A stretch of 64,000 bases of DNA from VRUE01 sp035556755 (GCA_035556755.1 DATMEP010000096.1:1-64000); one strand, 5' to 3'; counted from the first letter of the stretch, positions 5,603-14,291 are shown. Translations and numbers: made by a program. The notes: a model not told the origin generated them from the letters alone.

Positions 5603-7675
5603 ATGAGCGCGCGAATCGTCTGGCGGGGGCTGCTGGTCCTGGTGCTCGACGCGGGCTCGCTGCTGCTGCTGTCCGTGATCCTTCCCGGGTTCGTCCTGGA
5701 CGGGCCCGGGGCGGCACTGGGGGCGGCGGCGGTGATCGGCCTGCTCAACGCGCTGGTCTGGCCGGTGCTGGCGCGCGTGGCGTTGCCACTGACGGTGCTG
5801 ACCCTTGGCGGGGCGGCGCTGGTGTTGAACGCGGTGCTGGTCACCTTCGCGATCGATCTGCTTCCCAACGCGCATCTCGACAACCTCCTCGACGGGATCG
5901 TCGTCACGATCGCGATGGCGGCGCTCACCGCGGGCTTCTACTCGCTGCTCGCGATCGACGAAGACGACGCCTGGTACCGCAACGTCGTCCGCCGGCAGGC
6001 GCGGCGCAGGGGCCAGCGGGTGGAGAGCGAGGTGCCCGGCGTCCTCTTCCTCGAGATCGACGGGCTCGCGCACGACGTCCTGCACCGGGCGCTGGTCGCA
6101 GGCGACGCGCCCAACCTCGCCGCCTGGCTGCGCCGCGGCTCGCACCGGCTGAGCGGGTGGGAGACCGACTGGTCCTCGCAGACGGGCGCCTGCCAGGCAG
6201 GGCTGCTGCACGGCTCCAACGACGACATGCCGGCCTTCCGCTGGTGGGAGAAGGACCGCGACGCGGCGATCGTCACCAACCACCCGCGCGACGCCGAAGA
6301 GCTGGAGCGGCGGCACTCCGACGGGCGCGGGCTGCTGCACGCCGACGGGGCCAGCCGCGCCAACATCCTCTCCGGCGACGCGACGCACTCGATGCTGACG
6401 ATGAGCACCGTGCTGCACCGGCGCCGCCCGATCGGGGTCGACTACGCGGCCTACTTCGCCCGTCCCTACGCGGTCGCGCGCACGCTCGTGCTGGCGATCG
6501 CCGACATCCTCCGCGAGCGGCAGGCGGCGCGCAGGCAGGTCCGTGACGACGTCCGCCCGCGGATCCACCGCCCGCGCTCCTACGCGCTCGTTCGGGCCTG
6601 GGGCACGGTGGTCCAGCGCGACCTCCAGGTCGCCAGCGTGGTCGGCGACGTCCTCGCGGGGCGGCCCGTCATCTACACGACCTTCCTCGCCTACGACGAG
6701 GTCGCCCATCACTCCGGCATCGAACGCGACGACGCCCTCGCCGTGCTCCGCGACCTCGATCGCCAGATCGCGCGGATCGCGCTCGCCTGCGACGACGCGC
6801 CGCGCCCCTACCGACTGGTCGTGCTCTCCGACCACGGCCAGTCGCAGGGGGAGACCTTCCTCGACCGCTACGGGGAGACGCTCGAGGACCTGGTCCGTTC
6901 GGCCTGCGACGCCGAGAGCGTGATCGCCGTCGACGAGGGGGAGGACGACGCCCTCGCCTACCTCAGCGCGGGCCTGACCGAGGTCGCGCGCGACGACACC
7001 TTGGCGGCGCGCACGGTTCGGACCGCGACCCGCGACCGGCGCTCCGACGGCGCGGTGATGCTGGACGCCGACGTGCGCGAGGAGATGGCGCAGGCGCACG
7101 GGGCCGAGGTGCCGGAGCTCTCCGTGATGGCCTCGGGATGCCTCGGCCTGGTCAGCTTTCCCCGCGAGCCCGGCCGGGTGACGCTCGAGCGCGTCGAGCA
7201 GCGGTACCCGAAGCTGATCCCGGCGCTCCGCGACCACCCCGGGGTCGGGTTCGTCCTGGTGCGCTCGGAGGCCCTCGGGGCGCTTGCGATCGGCGCTCGC
7301 GGGACTCACTTCCTCGACCAGGATCGCATCGAGGGCGAGGACCCGCTCGCGGTCTTCGGTCCTCACGCCGCCGACCAGGTGCGGCGTACCGACGGCTTCC
7401 CCCACTGCGCCGACCTGATGGTCAACAGCACCTTCTGGCCGGAGTTCGGCGAGGTCGCCGCGTTCGAGGAGCTGGTCGGTTCGCACGGCGGCATGGGCGG
7501 GACCCAGGCACATCCCTTCGTGCTGCACCCCACCGAGCTCGCCTGGCCCGAGGACGACGTCGTCGGCGCGGAGCGGGTCCACCGGGTGTTCCGGGGCTGG
7601 CTCGCCGGGCTCGGGCACGCCGGCTACGAGAGCGAGGTTGCCTCGCCGGGGGACAGCACCCGCACCTCGACCTGA
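5603..7675 (+). CDS. 4TM phage-holin-like domain fused to alkaline-phosphatase-like domain
   Basis: This protein has 690 aa. Residues 1-120 contain four hydrophobic helices (GLLVLVLDAGSLLLLSVILP; AVIGLLNALVWPVLARVALP; LTVLTLGGAALVLNAVLV; IVVTIAMAALTAGFYSLLA), matching the 'mycobacterial 4TM phage holin' family. From about 150 on it looks like an alkaline-phosphatase-superfamily phosphodiesterase: VLFLEIDGLAHDVL (metal Asp), WSSQTGACQAGLLHG (nucleophile Thr region), YDEVAHHSG, VVLSDHGQSQG and GSHGGMGG further down. It probably acts at the outer membrane face on a phospho-substrate; the substrate is unknown. It overlaps the convergent MBL gene by 52 bp. Confidence 0.82.
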   Translation: MSARIVWRGLLVLVLDAGSLLLLSVILPGFVLDGPGAALGAAAVIGLLNALVWPVLARVALPLTVLTLGGAALVLNAVLVTFAIDLLPNAHLDNLLDGIVVTIAMAALTAGFYSLLAIDEDDAWYRNVVRRQARRRGQRVESEVPGVLFLEIDGLAHDVLHRALVAGDAPNLAAWLRRGSHRLSGWETDWSSQTGACQAGLLHGSNDDMPAFRWWEKDRDAAIVTNHPRDAEELERRHSDGRGLLHADGASRANILSGDATHSMLTMSTVLHRRRPIGVDYAAYFARPYAVARTLVLAIADILRERQAARRQVRDDVRPRIHRPRSYALVRAWGTVVQRDLQVASVVGDVLAGRPVIYTTFLAYDEVAHHSGIERDDALAVLRDLDRQIARIALACDDAPRPYRLVVLSDHGQSQGETFLDRYGETLEDLVRSACDAESVIAVDEGEDDALAYLSAGLTEVARDDTLAARTVRTATRDRRSDGAVMLDADVREEMAQAHGAEVPELSVMASGCLGLVSFPREPGRVTLERVEQRYPKLIPALRDHPGVGFVLVRSEALGALAIGARGTHFLDQDRIEGEDPLAVFGPHAADQVRRTDGFPHCADLMVNSTFWPEFGEVAAFEELVGSHGGMGGTQAHPFVLHPTELAWPEDDVVGAERVHRVFRGWLAGLGHAGYESEVASPGDSTRTST

Positions 7676-8385
7676 GGGGCCAGCGCGGCCGCCGCGCGGG
7701 CGAACTCACGGGGCGGTGCGCTGAGGCGGTCCGCGGCGAGGCGGGAGAGGCCGAGCGGGAAGAGCGTGCCCCAGTGGATCGGGACGGCGACCCTGGGGGA
7801 GAGGAGGGCCGCCGCCCGCGCGGCGCGCTCGGGGTCGAGGTGCCCCGGCCCGAGGCTCGGGCCCCAGCCCCAGACCGGGAGCAGGGCGAGATCGAGCCCG
7901 CCGGCGAGGTCCTCCATGCCGTCGAAGAGGTCGGTGTCGCCGGCGAAGTAGATGCGGCGCCGGCCGCTCAGCACGAAGCCGACCGCCTGCGAGGCCCGCT
8001 CGAAGCGCCGCCCTTCGGTCGGGTGCAGCGCCTTGGTGGCGGCGATCCGGACCCCGCCGACACTGCCGGAGTTGCCCGGAGCGAGCTCGTGGACGGCCGC
8101 GAACCCATGCCGCCGCAGGAAGCTTCCCGACCCCGGCGGCCCGAACACCGGCACCTCCTTGTTCAGGCGGCGCAGCGAGGGCACGTCCGCGTGGTCGTGG
8201 TGGAGGTGGGAGATCAGCACTGCGTCCACGTCCTCGGTTGCTCGCCGGTCGGGCGGCGGCCCGTGACGCCACAGCGGGCCGATCCGTCGCCGCAGCACCG
8301 GATCGGTGATCAAGCGGACGCCCTCCATCTCGATCAGGACGGTCGCGTGGCCAACGTAGGTGATCCGGGTCCCCACCTCGGTCAT
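7624..8385 (-). CDS. Metallo-beta-lactamase-fold hydrolase (UlaG/NAPE-PLD-like)
   Basis: This 253-aa protein opens with ITYVGHATVLIEMEGVRLITDPVL, the start typical of the lactonase-like UlaG branch. The metal-binding motif is SHLHHDHAD, with further ligands at KALHPTE, YFAGDTDLF (Asp) and VPIHWGTLFP (His). There is no signal peptide, so it is cytoplasmic. Relatives hydrolyse phosphodiester or lactone bonds; the substrate cannot be read from the sequence. It stands alone on the minus strand, with its tail overlapping the phosphatase fusion. Confidence 0.85.
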   Translation of the reverse strand: MTEVGTRITYVGHATVLIEMEGVRLITDPVLRRRIGPLWRHGPPPDRRATEDVDAVLISHLHHDHADVPSLRRLNKEVPVFGPPGSGSFLRRHGFAAVHELAPGNSGSVGGVRIAATKALHPTEGRRFERASQAVGFVLSGRRRIYFAGDTDLFDGMEDLAGGLDLALLPVWGWGPSLGPGHLDPERAARAAALLSPRVAVPIHWGTLFPLGLSRLAADRLSAPPREFARAAAALAPQVEVRVLSPGEATSLS

Positions 8386-8439
8386 GCCGCGGCCCGCCGT
8401 CGGCCGTGTCGGAGCCGCCGCGTATCGTCCGGCGCCCCG

Positions 8440-9499
8440 ATGAGTCGAAGGCGCGCGATCCTGCGAGGGCGGCTACGGCGCCCCGGCCCCGAGAGCGCCG
8501 GCGGGGAAGAGGAATTCATCGAGGTCGATCCCGCCGAGCTGAGCGGGATCTTCTCCGCGCCGGCCTGGATGCGTGATCTCGGCTTCTCCGCCTGGCTGCT
8601 GGTCGGGGTCGGTGCCGCGCTGCTCGGGGCGATCTGGCTGCTGTCGCTGACCGAGACGATCGTGATGCCGGTGATCACGGCGGGGATCATCGCCTCGGTC
8701 ACCGTGCCGCTGGTTGACTGGTTGAAGCGGCGCGGTGTGCCCAGGGGCGCCGGCGCCACGATCGTCTTCCTCGGGATAGCCCTGATCGGTGTCGGTGTCG
8801 GGATCATCGTCCTCAGCGGCATCGCCAGCCAGGCTGACAGCCTCAGCGAGAGGCTCCAAGCCGGCGCGGACGAGATCGAGTCGTGGGTGCGGGATCTGGG
8901 AGTCAACTCAGCTACCGCCGAAGGCGCCAACACTGACGCCAGCGCCTCGATTACCGCCGGCTTCAAGGCCCTGACCGACGGCCTCCTCGGCGGGGTCGAC
9001 AAACTGGCTTCGCTGACCGTGTTCCTCTCCTTCACGGCCCTCAGCCTCTTCTTCCTGCTCAAGGACGCGCCGACGATCGGGAGATTCGTCGAGCGTCATC
9101 TCGGCATGCCGGTGCCCCCTGCCGGGGACGATCGCCGTAGTCACCTTCCTCGGCGGGTACGTCCCCTACATCGGTGCCTGGATCGCGGGCGCCTTCGCGG
9201 TCCTGATCGCACTGGGCGGCCAGGGCCCCGAGGTCGCGGTGGCGATGGCAGTGGTCGTCCTGCTGGCCAACGGCCTGTTCCAGCAGCTCGTGCAGCCCGT
9301 CGCCTACGGCGCAGCCCTGGGGATCCACCCCCTGGCCGTCCTGATTGTGACCATCGCCGGCGGCTGCCTCTTCGGCACGATCGGGTTGGTGCTGGCGGCC
9401 CCGCTGGTATCCGCGGCGGTGCGGATCTGGGCGGAGGTCGCCGTTTCCCGTTCGTCTTCTGAGCCGGAAGAGGCGCCGACGGGCGAGCCGGCCGCTTAG
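8440..9499 (+). pseudogene. AI-2E-family transporter, internal deletion and frameshift
   Basis: The first frame gives the N-terminal half of an AI-2E family membrane protein (WLLVGVGAALLGAIWLLSLTETIVMPVITA ... FLSFTALSLFFLLKDAPTIGRFVERHLGMPVP). At about 9113 the homology jumps to the next frame with LPGTIAVVTFLGGYVPYIGAWIAGAF and continues to a stop at 9499. Family members have about 40-45 extra residues between the GMPVP-like and GVPLP-like motifs. Loss of that piece, probably by recombination between the two similar motifs, shifted the frame. A working transporter is unlikely unless the join is a sequence error. RPF-like C-terminal residues are intact. Confidence 0.8.
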
Positions 9500-9555
9500 C
9501 CGTGCTTGCGGATCGAGCAGGCCGGGGAGACGCTCGCGATTGCGATCAGCTTCAT
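9496..9555 (-). CDS. 19-aa micro-ORF with strong ribosome-binding site
   Basis: On the minus strand AAGGAGGTGAAAGAC precedes ATG by an ideal spacing. The product is MKLIAIASVSPACSIRKHG: a short hydrophobic start, one Cys, then a basic end. The stop overlaps the end of the AI-2E remnant by 4 nt. Nothing lies close downstream on that strand for which it could be a leader. The site is far better than chance, so translation is likely; function unknown. It may be a secreted or signalling peptide, or a relic start of a lost gene. Confidence 0.5.
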   Translation of the reverse strand: MKLIAIASVSPACSIRKHG

Positions 9556-9686
9556 GTCTTTCACCTCCTTGTGGGAGAGCTTTTGCGAAGCAGCTCTGCC
9601 TCTGAGAGAGAAACTTTCCTATTAATCAAGAAGTTTAAAGCTTTTGTAGGAAGGCGGTAATTGGGACCTTTTTTCGTTGGGTTCTT

Positions 9687-9698
9687 CGGTTTAAACCG
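9687..9698. promoter_or_regulatory. 12-bp palindrome, candidate operator for the HTH gene
   Basis: CGGTTTAAACCG is a perfect palindrome 59 nt before the start of the ArsR-like gene. It lies in the AT-rich 200-bp region that separates that gene from the divergent micro-ORF. ArsR-type dimers bind such sites, so autoregulation is possible. Inferred only. Confidence 0.45.
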
Positions 9699-9757
9699 GT
9701 AACCTTGAGTGCTTAGCATCGGCAAGTACCGAAGAACAACTGAGAGAGGACCCGTAG

Positions 9758-10459
9758 ATGGCGGCCAACAAGAGCCAGAGAAAGGGCCGTGCTGCTGCGC
9801 CTAAACCGAAGGCGCAGGAGAACGGTCGGAAATCCGAGTCGCAGGGCGACCTCGTCGATCACGCATGGATGAGGGTCCTGGGCCACCGAGGACGGGTCAA
9901 GATTCTCTCCATCCTCAACGAACGCGTCGCCAGCCCCAAAGAACTGGAGCAGGTGGTGGACGAAGGGCTCAGCCAGATCAGCTACCACATCAGGGTTCTG
10001 CGGGAAGAGGGGTTCATCGAGCAGGATCGGACCGAGCAGCGCCGCGGTGCGATCGAGCACTACTACCGGGCGACCCAGCGCGCGCTGCTGCCTGCCGACG
10101 CCTGGAAGAACCTCTCGCCGACGATGATGGAGGGCATCTCCGTCGGCATCCTGCGCGAGTTCTTCGAAGACGCCGAGGCCTCGATGGAGGCGGGCATCTT
10201 CGACGACCCCACCAGCCATCTGAGCTGGACGCCGCTGGTTCTCGACAAAGAGGGCTGGAGCCGCGTCGCGGAGATCCTCAAGAACACGATGGACGAGGTC
10301 TTCGACGTCCAGGTCGAGACGAGCGAGCGGATGGCGAGCGAAGGCACCGACCGGGAAGAGGGAGTCTCGGTGACCGTGACGCTGGCCGGCTTCCTCTCGG
10401 CCCGCAGCCCGGAGGAGGGCAAGAAAGCCCCTGCGACCAAGCGGCGCTACTCGCCCTAG
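9758..10459 (+). CDS. ArsR-like winged-helix transcriptional regulator
   Basis: This 233-aa protein has a basic, low-complexity N-terminal tail (1-30). A winged helix follows: MRVLGHRGRVKILSILNERVASPKELEQVV, recognition helix LSQISYHIRVLREEGFIEQD, and wing RRGAIEHYYRAT (about 37-110). The C-terminal half is acidic and has no metal-binding Cys cluster, so it is not a classical metal sensor. Relatives are common in Thermoleophilia-type actinobacteria. The ATG is preceded by GAGAGGA. The palindrome at 9687 may be its operator. Ligand unknown. Confidence 0.85.
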   Translation: MAANKSQRKGRAAAPKPKAQENGRKSESQGDLVDHAWMRVLGHRGRVKILSILNERVASPKELEQVVDEGLSQISYHIRVLREEGFIEQDRTEQRRGAIEHYYRATQRALLPADAWKNLSPTMMEGISVGILREFFEDAEASMEAGIFDDPTSHLSWTPLVLDKEGWSRVAEILKNTMDEVFDVQVETSERMASEGTDREEGVSVTVTLAGFLSARSPEEGKKAPATKRRYSP

Positions 10460-10461
10460 CC

Positions 10462-11058
10462 CTAGGCCTCGAGCCAGGTTCCTGCTGGCCCGAGGTTGCG
10501 GATCGGGGTCTCGCCGATCCGGCTCTCGCATCCCCAGGACTCGTGGATGTGGCCGCAGACGGCGAGGCGGGGGCGCTTGCGCTCGATCGTCCCGAGGAGG
10601 GCTTCGCTGCCGAAGTGATCGCCGCTGCCGTTGGCGTCGCAGTGGCCCCGTGGCGGCGAGTGGAGGACGAGGACGGCGCCCTCGGGGCAGCCGGCGAGCA
10701 TCTCGCTTGCCGCGTCGTCGTCGAGGTCGAAGCTCCAGTCCCACGGGGTGACCGGGACGCCGGCTCCGAGCCCGTAGAACTCGACGCCGTCGATTGCAGT
10801 GCCTTCGCCGTGAAGGACGGTGGCCGCGCCCCAGCCCGCCGCCGCCTCGCGTAGCGCCGCGTCGGTCTCGTTGTTGCCGGGCACCAGCACCGTTGGCGTC
10901 TCGATCGCCGCCAGGGCGCCGATCGTCTCCTCCAGGCCCTCGTGGACCGAGGCGAAGTCACCGGCGCCGATCACGACGTCGGCTTCCGCTGACACCTGGA
11001 CCAGCTTCGCCGCCTGGCCGAGGTCCCGGTGCAGGTCGCTGAAGGCAAGCAGCCTCAT
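10462..11058 (-). CDS. Metallophosphoesterase (calcineurin-like)
   Basis: The start at 11058 gives MRLLAFSDLHRDLGQAAKLV, placing the D-x-H motif at the N-terminus as usual; the frame upstream of this is not protein-like. Further metal motifs are GAGDFAS (GD), VPGNNETD (GNNE, the usual GNHD variant), LVLHSPPRGHCD and VCGHIHESWG (GHxH). The 198-aa size fits YfcE-like phosphodiesterases/nucleotidases. Cytosolic. It is convergent with the regulator gene, with 2 nt between stop codons. Confidence 0.87.
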   Translation of the reverse strand: MRLLAFSDLHRDLGQAAKLVQVSAEADVVIGAGDFASVHEGLEETIGALAAIETPTVLVPGNNETDAALREAAAGWGAATVLHGEGTAIDGVEFYGLGAGVPVTPWDWSFDLDDDAASEMLAGCPEGAVLVLHSPPRGHCDANGSGDHFGSEALLGTIERKRPRLAVCGHIHESWGCESRIGETPIRNLGPAGTWLEA

Positions 11059-11164
11059 GCTCGGAAACTTACCCCTCCGCGGTCGCTTCGACCGCGCGGT
11101 TTCCCCGTGTCGGTCGGCCGGGTATCTGGCAGGGGGACTGCTCAGCGAGTAAAGGAGAGATGCC

Positions 11165-11443
11165 GTGGGGATCATCGGCTGGATCTTGTTGGGGCTCTTA
11201 GCCGGAGCGATCGCGAAGCTGATCATGCCCGGCGAGGACCCCGGGGGCTTCATCGTCACGACGCTGATCGGGATCGCGGGCGCGATCGTCGGCGGCCTGA
11301 TCGCCAGCGCCCTCGACATCGGCGACTTGGACGAGTTCTTCGATATCGGCACCTGGCTGATCGCGATCGGCGGCTCGCTGCTGCTGCTGGCGATCTACCG
11401 GGTGGTCGCCGGCAATCGCTCGGGGCGCGGCGCATACCGCTGA
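11165..11443 (+). CDS. GlsB/YeaQ/YmgE-family membrane protein
   Basis: This 92-aa protein has three hydrophobic helices: GIIGWILLGLLAGAIAKLIMPG, then GGFIVTTLIGIAGAIVGGLIAS, and TWLIAIGGSLLLLAIYRVV. The GEDPGGF motif between the first two is the family hallmark ('transglycosylase-associated', a stress-induced membrane protein family with no proven activity). The GTG start at 11165 is used; AAAGGAGAG lies 6-13 nt upstream. An ATG five bases earlier is out of frame. Confidence 0.9.
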   Translation: MGIIGWILLGLLAGAIAKLIMPGEDPGGFIVTTLIGIAGAIVGGLIASALDIGDLDEFFDIGTWLIAIGGSLLLLAIYRVVAGNRSGRGAYR

Positions 11444-11515
11444 CCGCCGGCCTCGACTGCGGTCGCCCGCTGGCGCTTCTCGCTCGTCTGGAACGAAGCA
11501 GCGCCGGCGAGGAGC

Positions 11516-13075
11516 TCAGGGTGCGGGGACGTCGTCCGGACCATCCAGGTCCGGCGCTTTGCCCGACGGCATCCAGATCAGCGCCACCACGAAGGCGACC
11601 GCCATCGCCGCCGCCATCAGATAGAAGACCGTGCGCGAGGAGAGGGCGAAGTCGTACTGGACGGCGGAGAAGATCTCCTTGGCCTGGGAGCCGGCCGTTT
11701 CGGCGAAGGCCGCTTCGTTGCCGCCGCCGGCTTCGGTCAGCGATTCGGCGATCTGGTCCGCCTCCGACTTGGGGATCCCCTCTTCGCCCAGGGTCGACTC
11801 CAGGTTCGACTTGTTTTCCAGGATCAGCACGGTGCCCAGCAGGGCGAGGCCGAGGCTGGAGCCGAAGTTGCGCACCGTCTGCGTGATCCCGGTCGCCTCG
11901 CCGTAGCGGCCGCGGGGCACCCGGTTGAGCGCGTCGGTGTTGGCCGGGCTGAGGACGAGGCCGACGCCGGCCCCGGCGAGGACCATGTAGGGCCACTGCG
12001 AGCCGACCGAGAGCTCCGGCATCTCTTTCGCCCAGAGTGCGAACCCGACCGCGCCGAGCAGGCAGCCCAGCAGCACCGTCGGCCGCGCGCCTTTCTGGTC
12101 GAGGATCCTGCCGCCGCGCTGGGTGGCGAAGAAGAAGCCGCCGAAGAAGATCAGCAGGTAGAGGCCGGTTTCCGAGGCGCTTTCGCCGAGCGAGATCTGC
12201 GCGTACATGCTGGCGAAGAAGAAGAGCGGCACGAAGGCGATCATCAGCAGGAAGAGGATCGCGTTGTCGACCGCGAAGGCACGGTCGGCGAAGGTGCGGA
12301 TCTGCATCAAAGGGTTCTCGATCCGCAGCTCGTAGCGGGCGAAGGCGGCGATCAGGACGACGCCGGCGGCGATGCAGAGCCAGGTGATCGGGCTGCCCCA
12401 GCCCCAGACGCTCGACTGCTGCAGGCCGAGCACCGCCAGCCCCATCCCGGCTGAGATCATCACCGCGCCGCGGTAGTCGAGCGGCGCCGGGTGCTTCTCG
12501 TCGGCGGGCTTGGCGATCGCGGTGAGGACGAGTGCGCCGATCGCCACCGGCACGTTGATCCAGAAGATCGACCGCCAGGTCCACTCGGTCAGGTAACCGC
12601 CGGCGATCGGGCCGATCGAGGTGAAGGCGCCGGCGAGGCCGAAGAAGATCGCCAGCGCCCGGCCCCGTTCGCGGACCGGGAAGGCGCCGAGGACGATCGC
12701 CAGCGCCGCCGGGAACATCAGCGCCGCGCCGGCCCCCTGGATCACGCGGAAGAAGATGATCCAGGGCTCCGCCAGGTCGTTGGTGGGCGTCGCCCCGCAG
12801 AGTGCCGAGGCGGTGGCGAAGATCACCACGCCGATCGTGACCATGCGCCGGTGGCCGGCGATGTCGGCGAGCTTGCCGCCGAAGGCGAAAAGCGCCGAGA
12901 GCGAGAGCAGGTAGCCGTTGATGATCCACTGCACCCCGGTAGAGGAGAGTGAGAGGTCGCCCTGCAGTTGTGGGACCGCGATCGCGACGATCGTCTGGTC
13001 GATGAAGGTCATCGAGACGGCGAGGATCATCGCCGCCAGGATCAGGTTTCTCTTGCCGCTGTTGCTCTCGTCCAT
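11516..13075 (-). CDS. DHA2 (EmrB/QacA-type) multidrug efflux transporter
   Basis: This 519-aa protein has about 14 transmembrane helices. Diagnostic motifs are DQTIVAIAVPQLQGDL (motif D1, end of TM1), GKLADIAGHRRMV (motif A) and GPIAGGYLTEWTWRSIFWIN (motif C, found in proton-drug antiporters). A long extracytoplasmic stretch (ESTLGEEGIPKSEADQIAESL) sits between late helices, as in this family. The MDESNSGKRN start at 13075 is chosen over an upstream start because the extra 26 residues are not conserved-looking. Likely exports drugs or metabolites. No regulator is adjacent. Confidence 0.88.
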   Translation of the reverse strand: MDESNSGKRNLILAAMILAVSMTFIDQTIVAIAVPQLQGDLSLSSTGVQWIINGYLLSLSALFAFGGKLADIAGHRRMVTIGVVIFATASALCGATPTNDLAEPWIIFFRVIQGAGAALMFPAALAIVLGAFPVRERGRALAIFFGLAGAFTSIGPIAGGYLTEWTWRSIFWINVPVAIGALVLTAIAKPADEKHPAPLDYRGAVMISAGMGLAVLGLQQSSVWGWGSPITWLCIAAGVVLIAAFARYELRIENPLMQIRTFADRAFAVDNAILFLLMIAFVPLFFFASMYAQISLGESASETGLYLLIFFGGFFFATQRGGRILDQKGARPTVLLGCLLGAVGFALWAKEMPELSVGSQWPYMVLAGAGVGLVLSPANTDALNRVPRGRYGEATGITQTVRNFGSSLGLALLGTVLILENKSNLESTLGEEGIPKSEADQIAESLTEAGGGNEAAFAETAGSQAKEIFSAVQYDFALSSRTVFYLMAAAMAVAFVVALIWMPSGKAPDLDGPDDVPAP

Positions 13076-13182
13076 GGCTGTGACGTTTGCCGCTAGCCTC
13101 CCGATTCCTCCCGATCCGCGGGGTCGAAACAGACGTATGTCGGGGTCGGTCATCGACCCCTTTCGATAATCTCGCCGCGCTC

Positions 13183-13356
13183 ATGCCCGACGTCTTCTGG
13201 CTAGGACTTGGAATCGCCCTCTTCTGCGCGCTGCTCGGCCTCGTCGCCGGGGCCCGCTCGCGTGAGACGCGCACCCTCACCGGCCTTGCGATCGGCTCTT
13301 TCCTGGGCCTGATGGCCGGCTTCCCGCTGCTCGCGATCGGTCTCTCCACCGCTTAG
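13183..13356 (+). CDS. Small membrane protein (57 aa)
   Basis: The product begins MPDVFWLGLGIALFCALLGL and has two hydrophobic helices joined by a polar turn (AGARSRETRTLTG). It lies 27 nt downstream of the first base shared with the divergent efflux gene's 5' region and ends 48 nt before the aldo/keto reductase start, so it may be the first gene of a two-gene unit. No family recognised. The hydrophobic pattern and tight context support a real gene. Confidence 0.55.
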   Translation: MPDVFWLGLGIALFCALLGLVAGARSRETRTLTGLAIGSFLGLMAGFPLLAIGLSTA

Positions 13357-13404
13357 CGTGATCGCCGCGCCTGGAGGTGCGCGCGACCGTCTAACCTCGC
13401 CAGG

Positions 13405-14229
13405 GTGATCCCCAGCCTCACCCTCCACGACGGCGTCGAGATTCCGCAGCTCGGCTTCGGCGTCTTCCAGGTGCCGCCCGAGGAGACCCAGCAGGCGGTC
13501 GAGGAGGCACTGGCCGCCGGCTACCGCCACGTCGACACGGCCGCCGCCTACCGCAACGAGAGGGGCGTCGGGTCGGCGATCGCCGCGTCGGGCCTGCCGC
13601 GCGAGGAGGTCTTCGTCACGACCAAGCTGTGGAACTCCCAGCAGGGCTACGACTCCACCCTGCAGACCTTCGAGAAGAGCCTTGGCCGGCTCGGCTTCGA
13701 GCACGTCGACCTCTACCTGATCCACTGGCCGGTCCCGACGGAAGACCGCTTCGTCGAGACCTGGCGCGCCTTCGAGCGCATCCGCGAGGAGAAGCGCGCC
13801 CGCACGATCGGCGTCTCCAACTTCCGGATCGAGGACCTGGAGCGGCTGGAAGCCGAGACCTGGATCCGGCCGACGGTCAACCAGGTCGAGCTGCACCCGC
13901 TGTTCCAGCAGGCCGAGCTGCGCGCCTGGCACGCCGAGCACGGGATCGCGACCGAGGCCTGGAGCCCGCTGGCGCAGGGGGCGGTGCTGGCCGACGAGAC
14001 GCTCGTCTCGATTGCCGAGCGTTACGGCAGGACCCCGGCGCAGGCGGTCCTGCGCTGGCACCTGCAGCTCGGCAACGTGGTCATCCCCAAGTCGGTGACG
14101 CCGGAGCGCGTGCACGAGAACGTCGACGTCTTCGACTTCGAACTGAGCGAGGCGGAGATGGACGAGATCGGCGGCCTCGACACCGGCAACCGCGGCGGCC
14201 CCGATCCCGCCACCTTCGTCTCGCCCTAG
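13405..14229 (+). CDS. Aldo/keto reductase
   Basis: This 274-aa protein is of the usual family length. GYRHVDTAAAYRNERGVGSAI contains the catalytic Asp and Tyr, TTKLWNSQQGYDS follows (Lys), and VDLYLIHWPVP supplies the catalytic His. The NADPH-binding end is IPKSVTPERVHENVDVFDF (K-S-x-x-x-x-R). This is the 2,5-diketo-gluconate reductase/AKR5-like group, reducing aldehydes or ketones with NADPH in the cytosol. GTG start. The gene is followed, 20 nt after its stop, by the first 37-bp palindrome of this window. Confidence 0.93.
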   Translation: MIPSLTLHDGVEIPQLGFGVFQVPPEETQQAVEEALAAGYRHVDTAAAYRNERGVGSAIAASGLPREEVFVTTKLWNSQQGYDSTLQTFEKSLGRLGFEHVDLYLIHWPVPTEDRFVETWRAFERIREEKRARTIGVSNFRIEDLERLEAETWIRPTVNQVELHPLFQQAELRAWHAEHGIATEAWSPLAQGAVLADETLVSIAERYGRTPAQAVLRWHLQLGNVVIPKSVTPERVHENVDVFDFELSEAEMDEIGGLDTGNRGGPDPATFVSP

Positions 14230-14249
14230 GGTTCCCCTCGCATCCAACC

Positions 14250-14286
14250 CATCACGTTTTCCATGTGTGGGATGGAAAACGTGATG
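14250..14286. repeat. 37-bp dispersed palindrome, copy 1
   Basis: The perfect 15-nt arms CATCACGTTTTCCAT / ATGGAAAACGTGATG are separated by a 7-nt loop (GTGTGGG). Arms identical to those at 32212 and 40079. This copy lies between the 3' ends of two convergent genes. AGATTT follows, also in copy 3. Confidence 0.9.
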
Positions 14287-14291
14287 AGATT

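Noticed and set aside
5546..7618. 690-codon open frame antisense to the holin/phosphatase gene
   Set aside because: It exists because of high GC third positions in the real gene; composition is Arg/Ala/Gly-rich without domains. The same holds for the long antisense frames over tkt (34186-37266), pgi (38168-41146) and several others.
9100..9130. Programmed frameshift in the AI-2E gene
   Set aside because: No slippery sequence is apparent, and about 40-45 conserved residues are missing at the junction, which a frameshift cannot explain.
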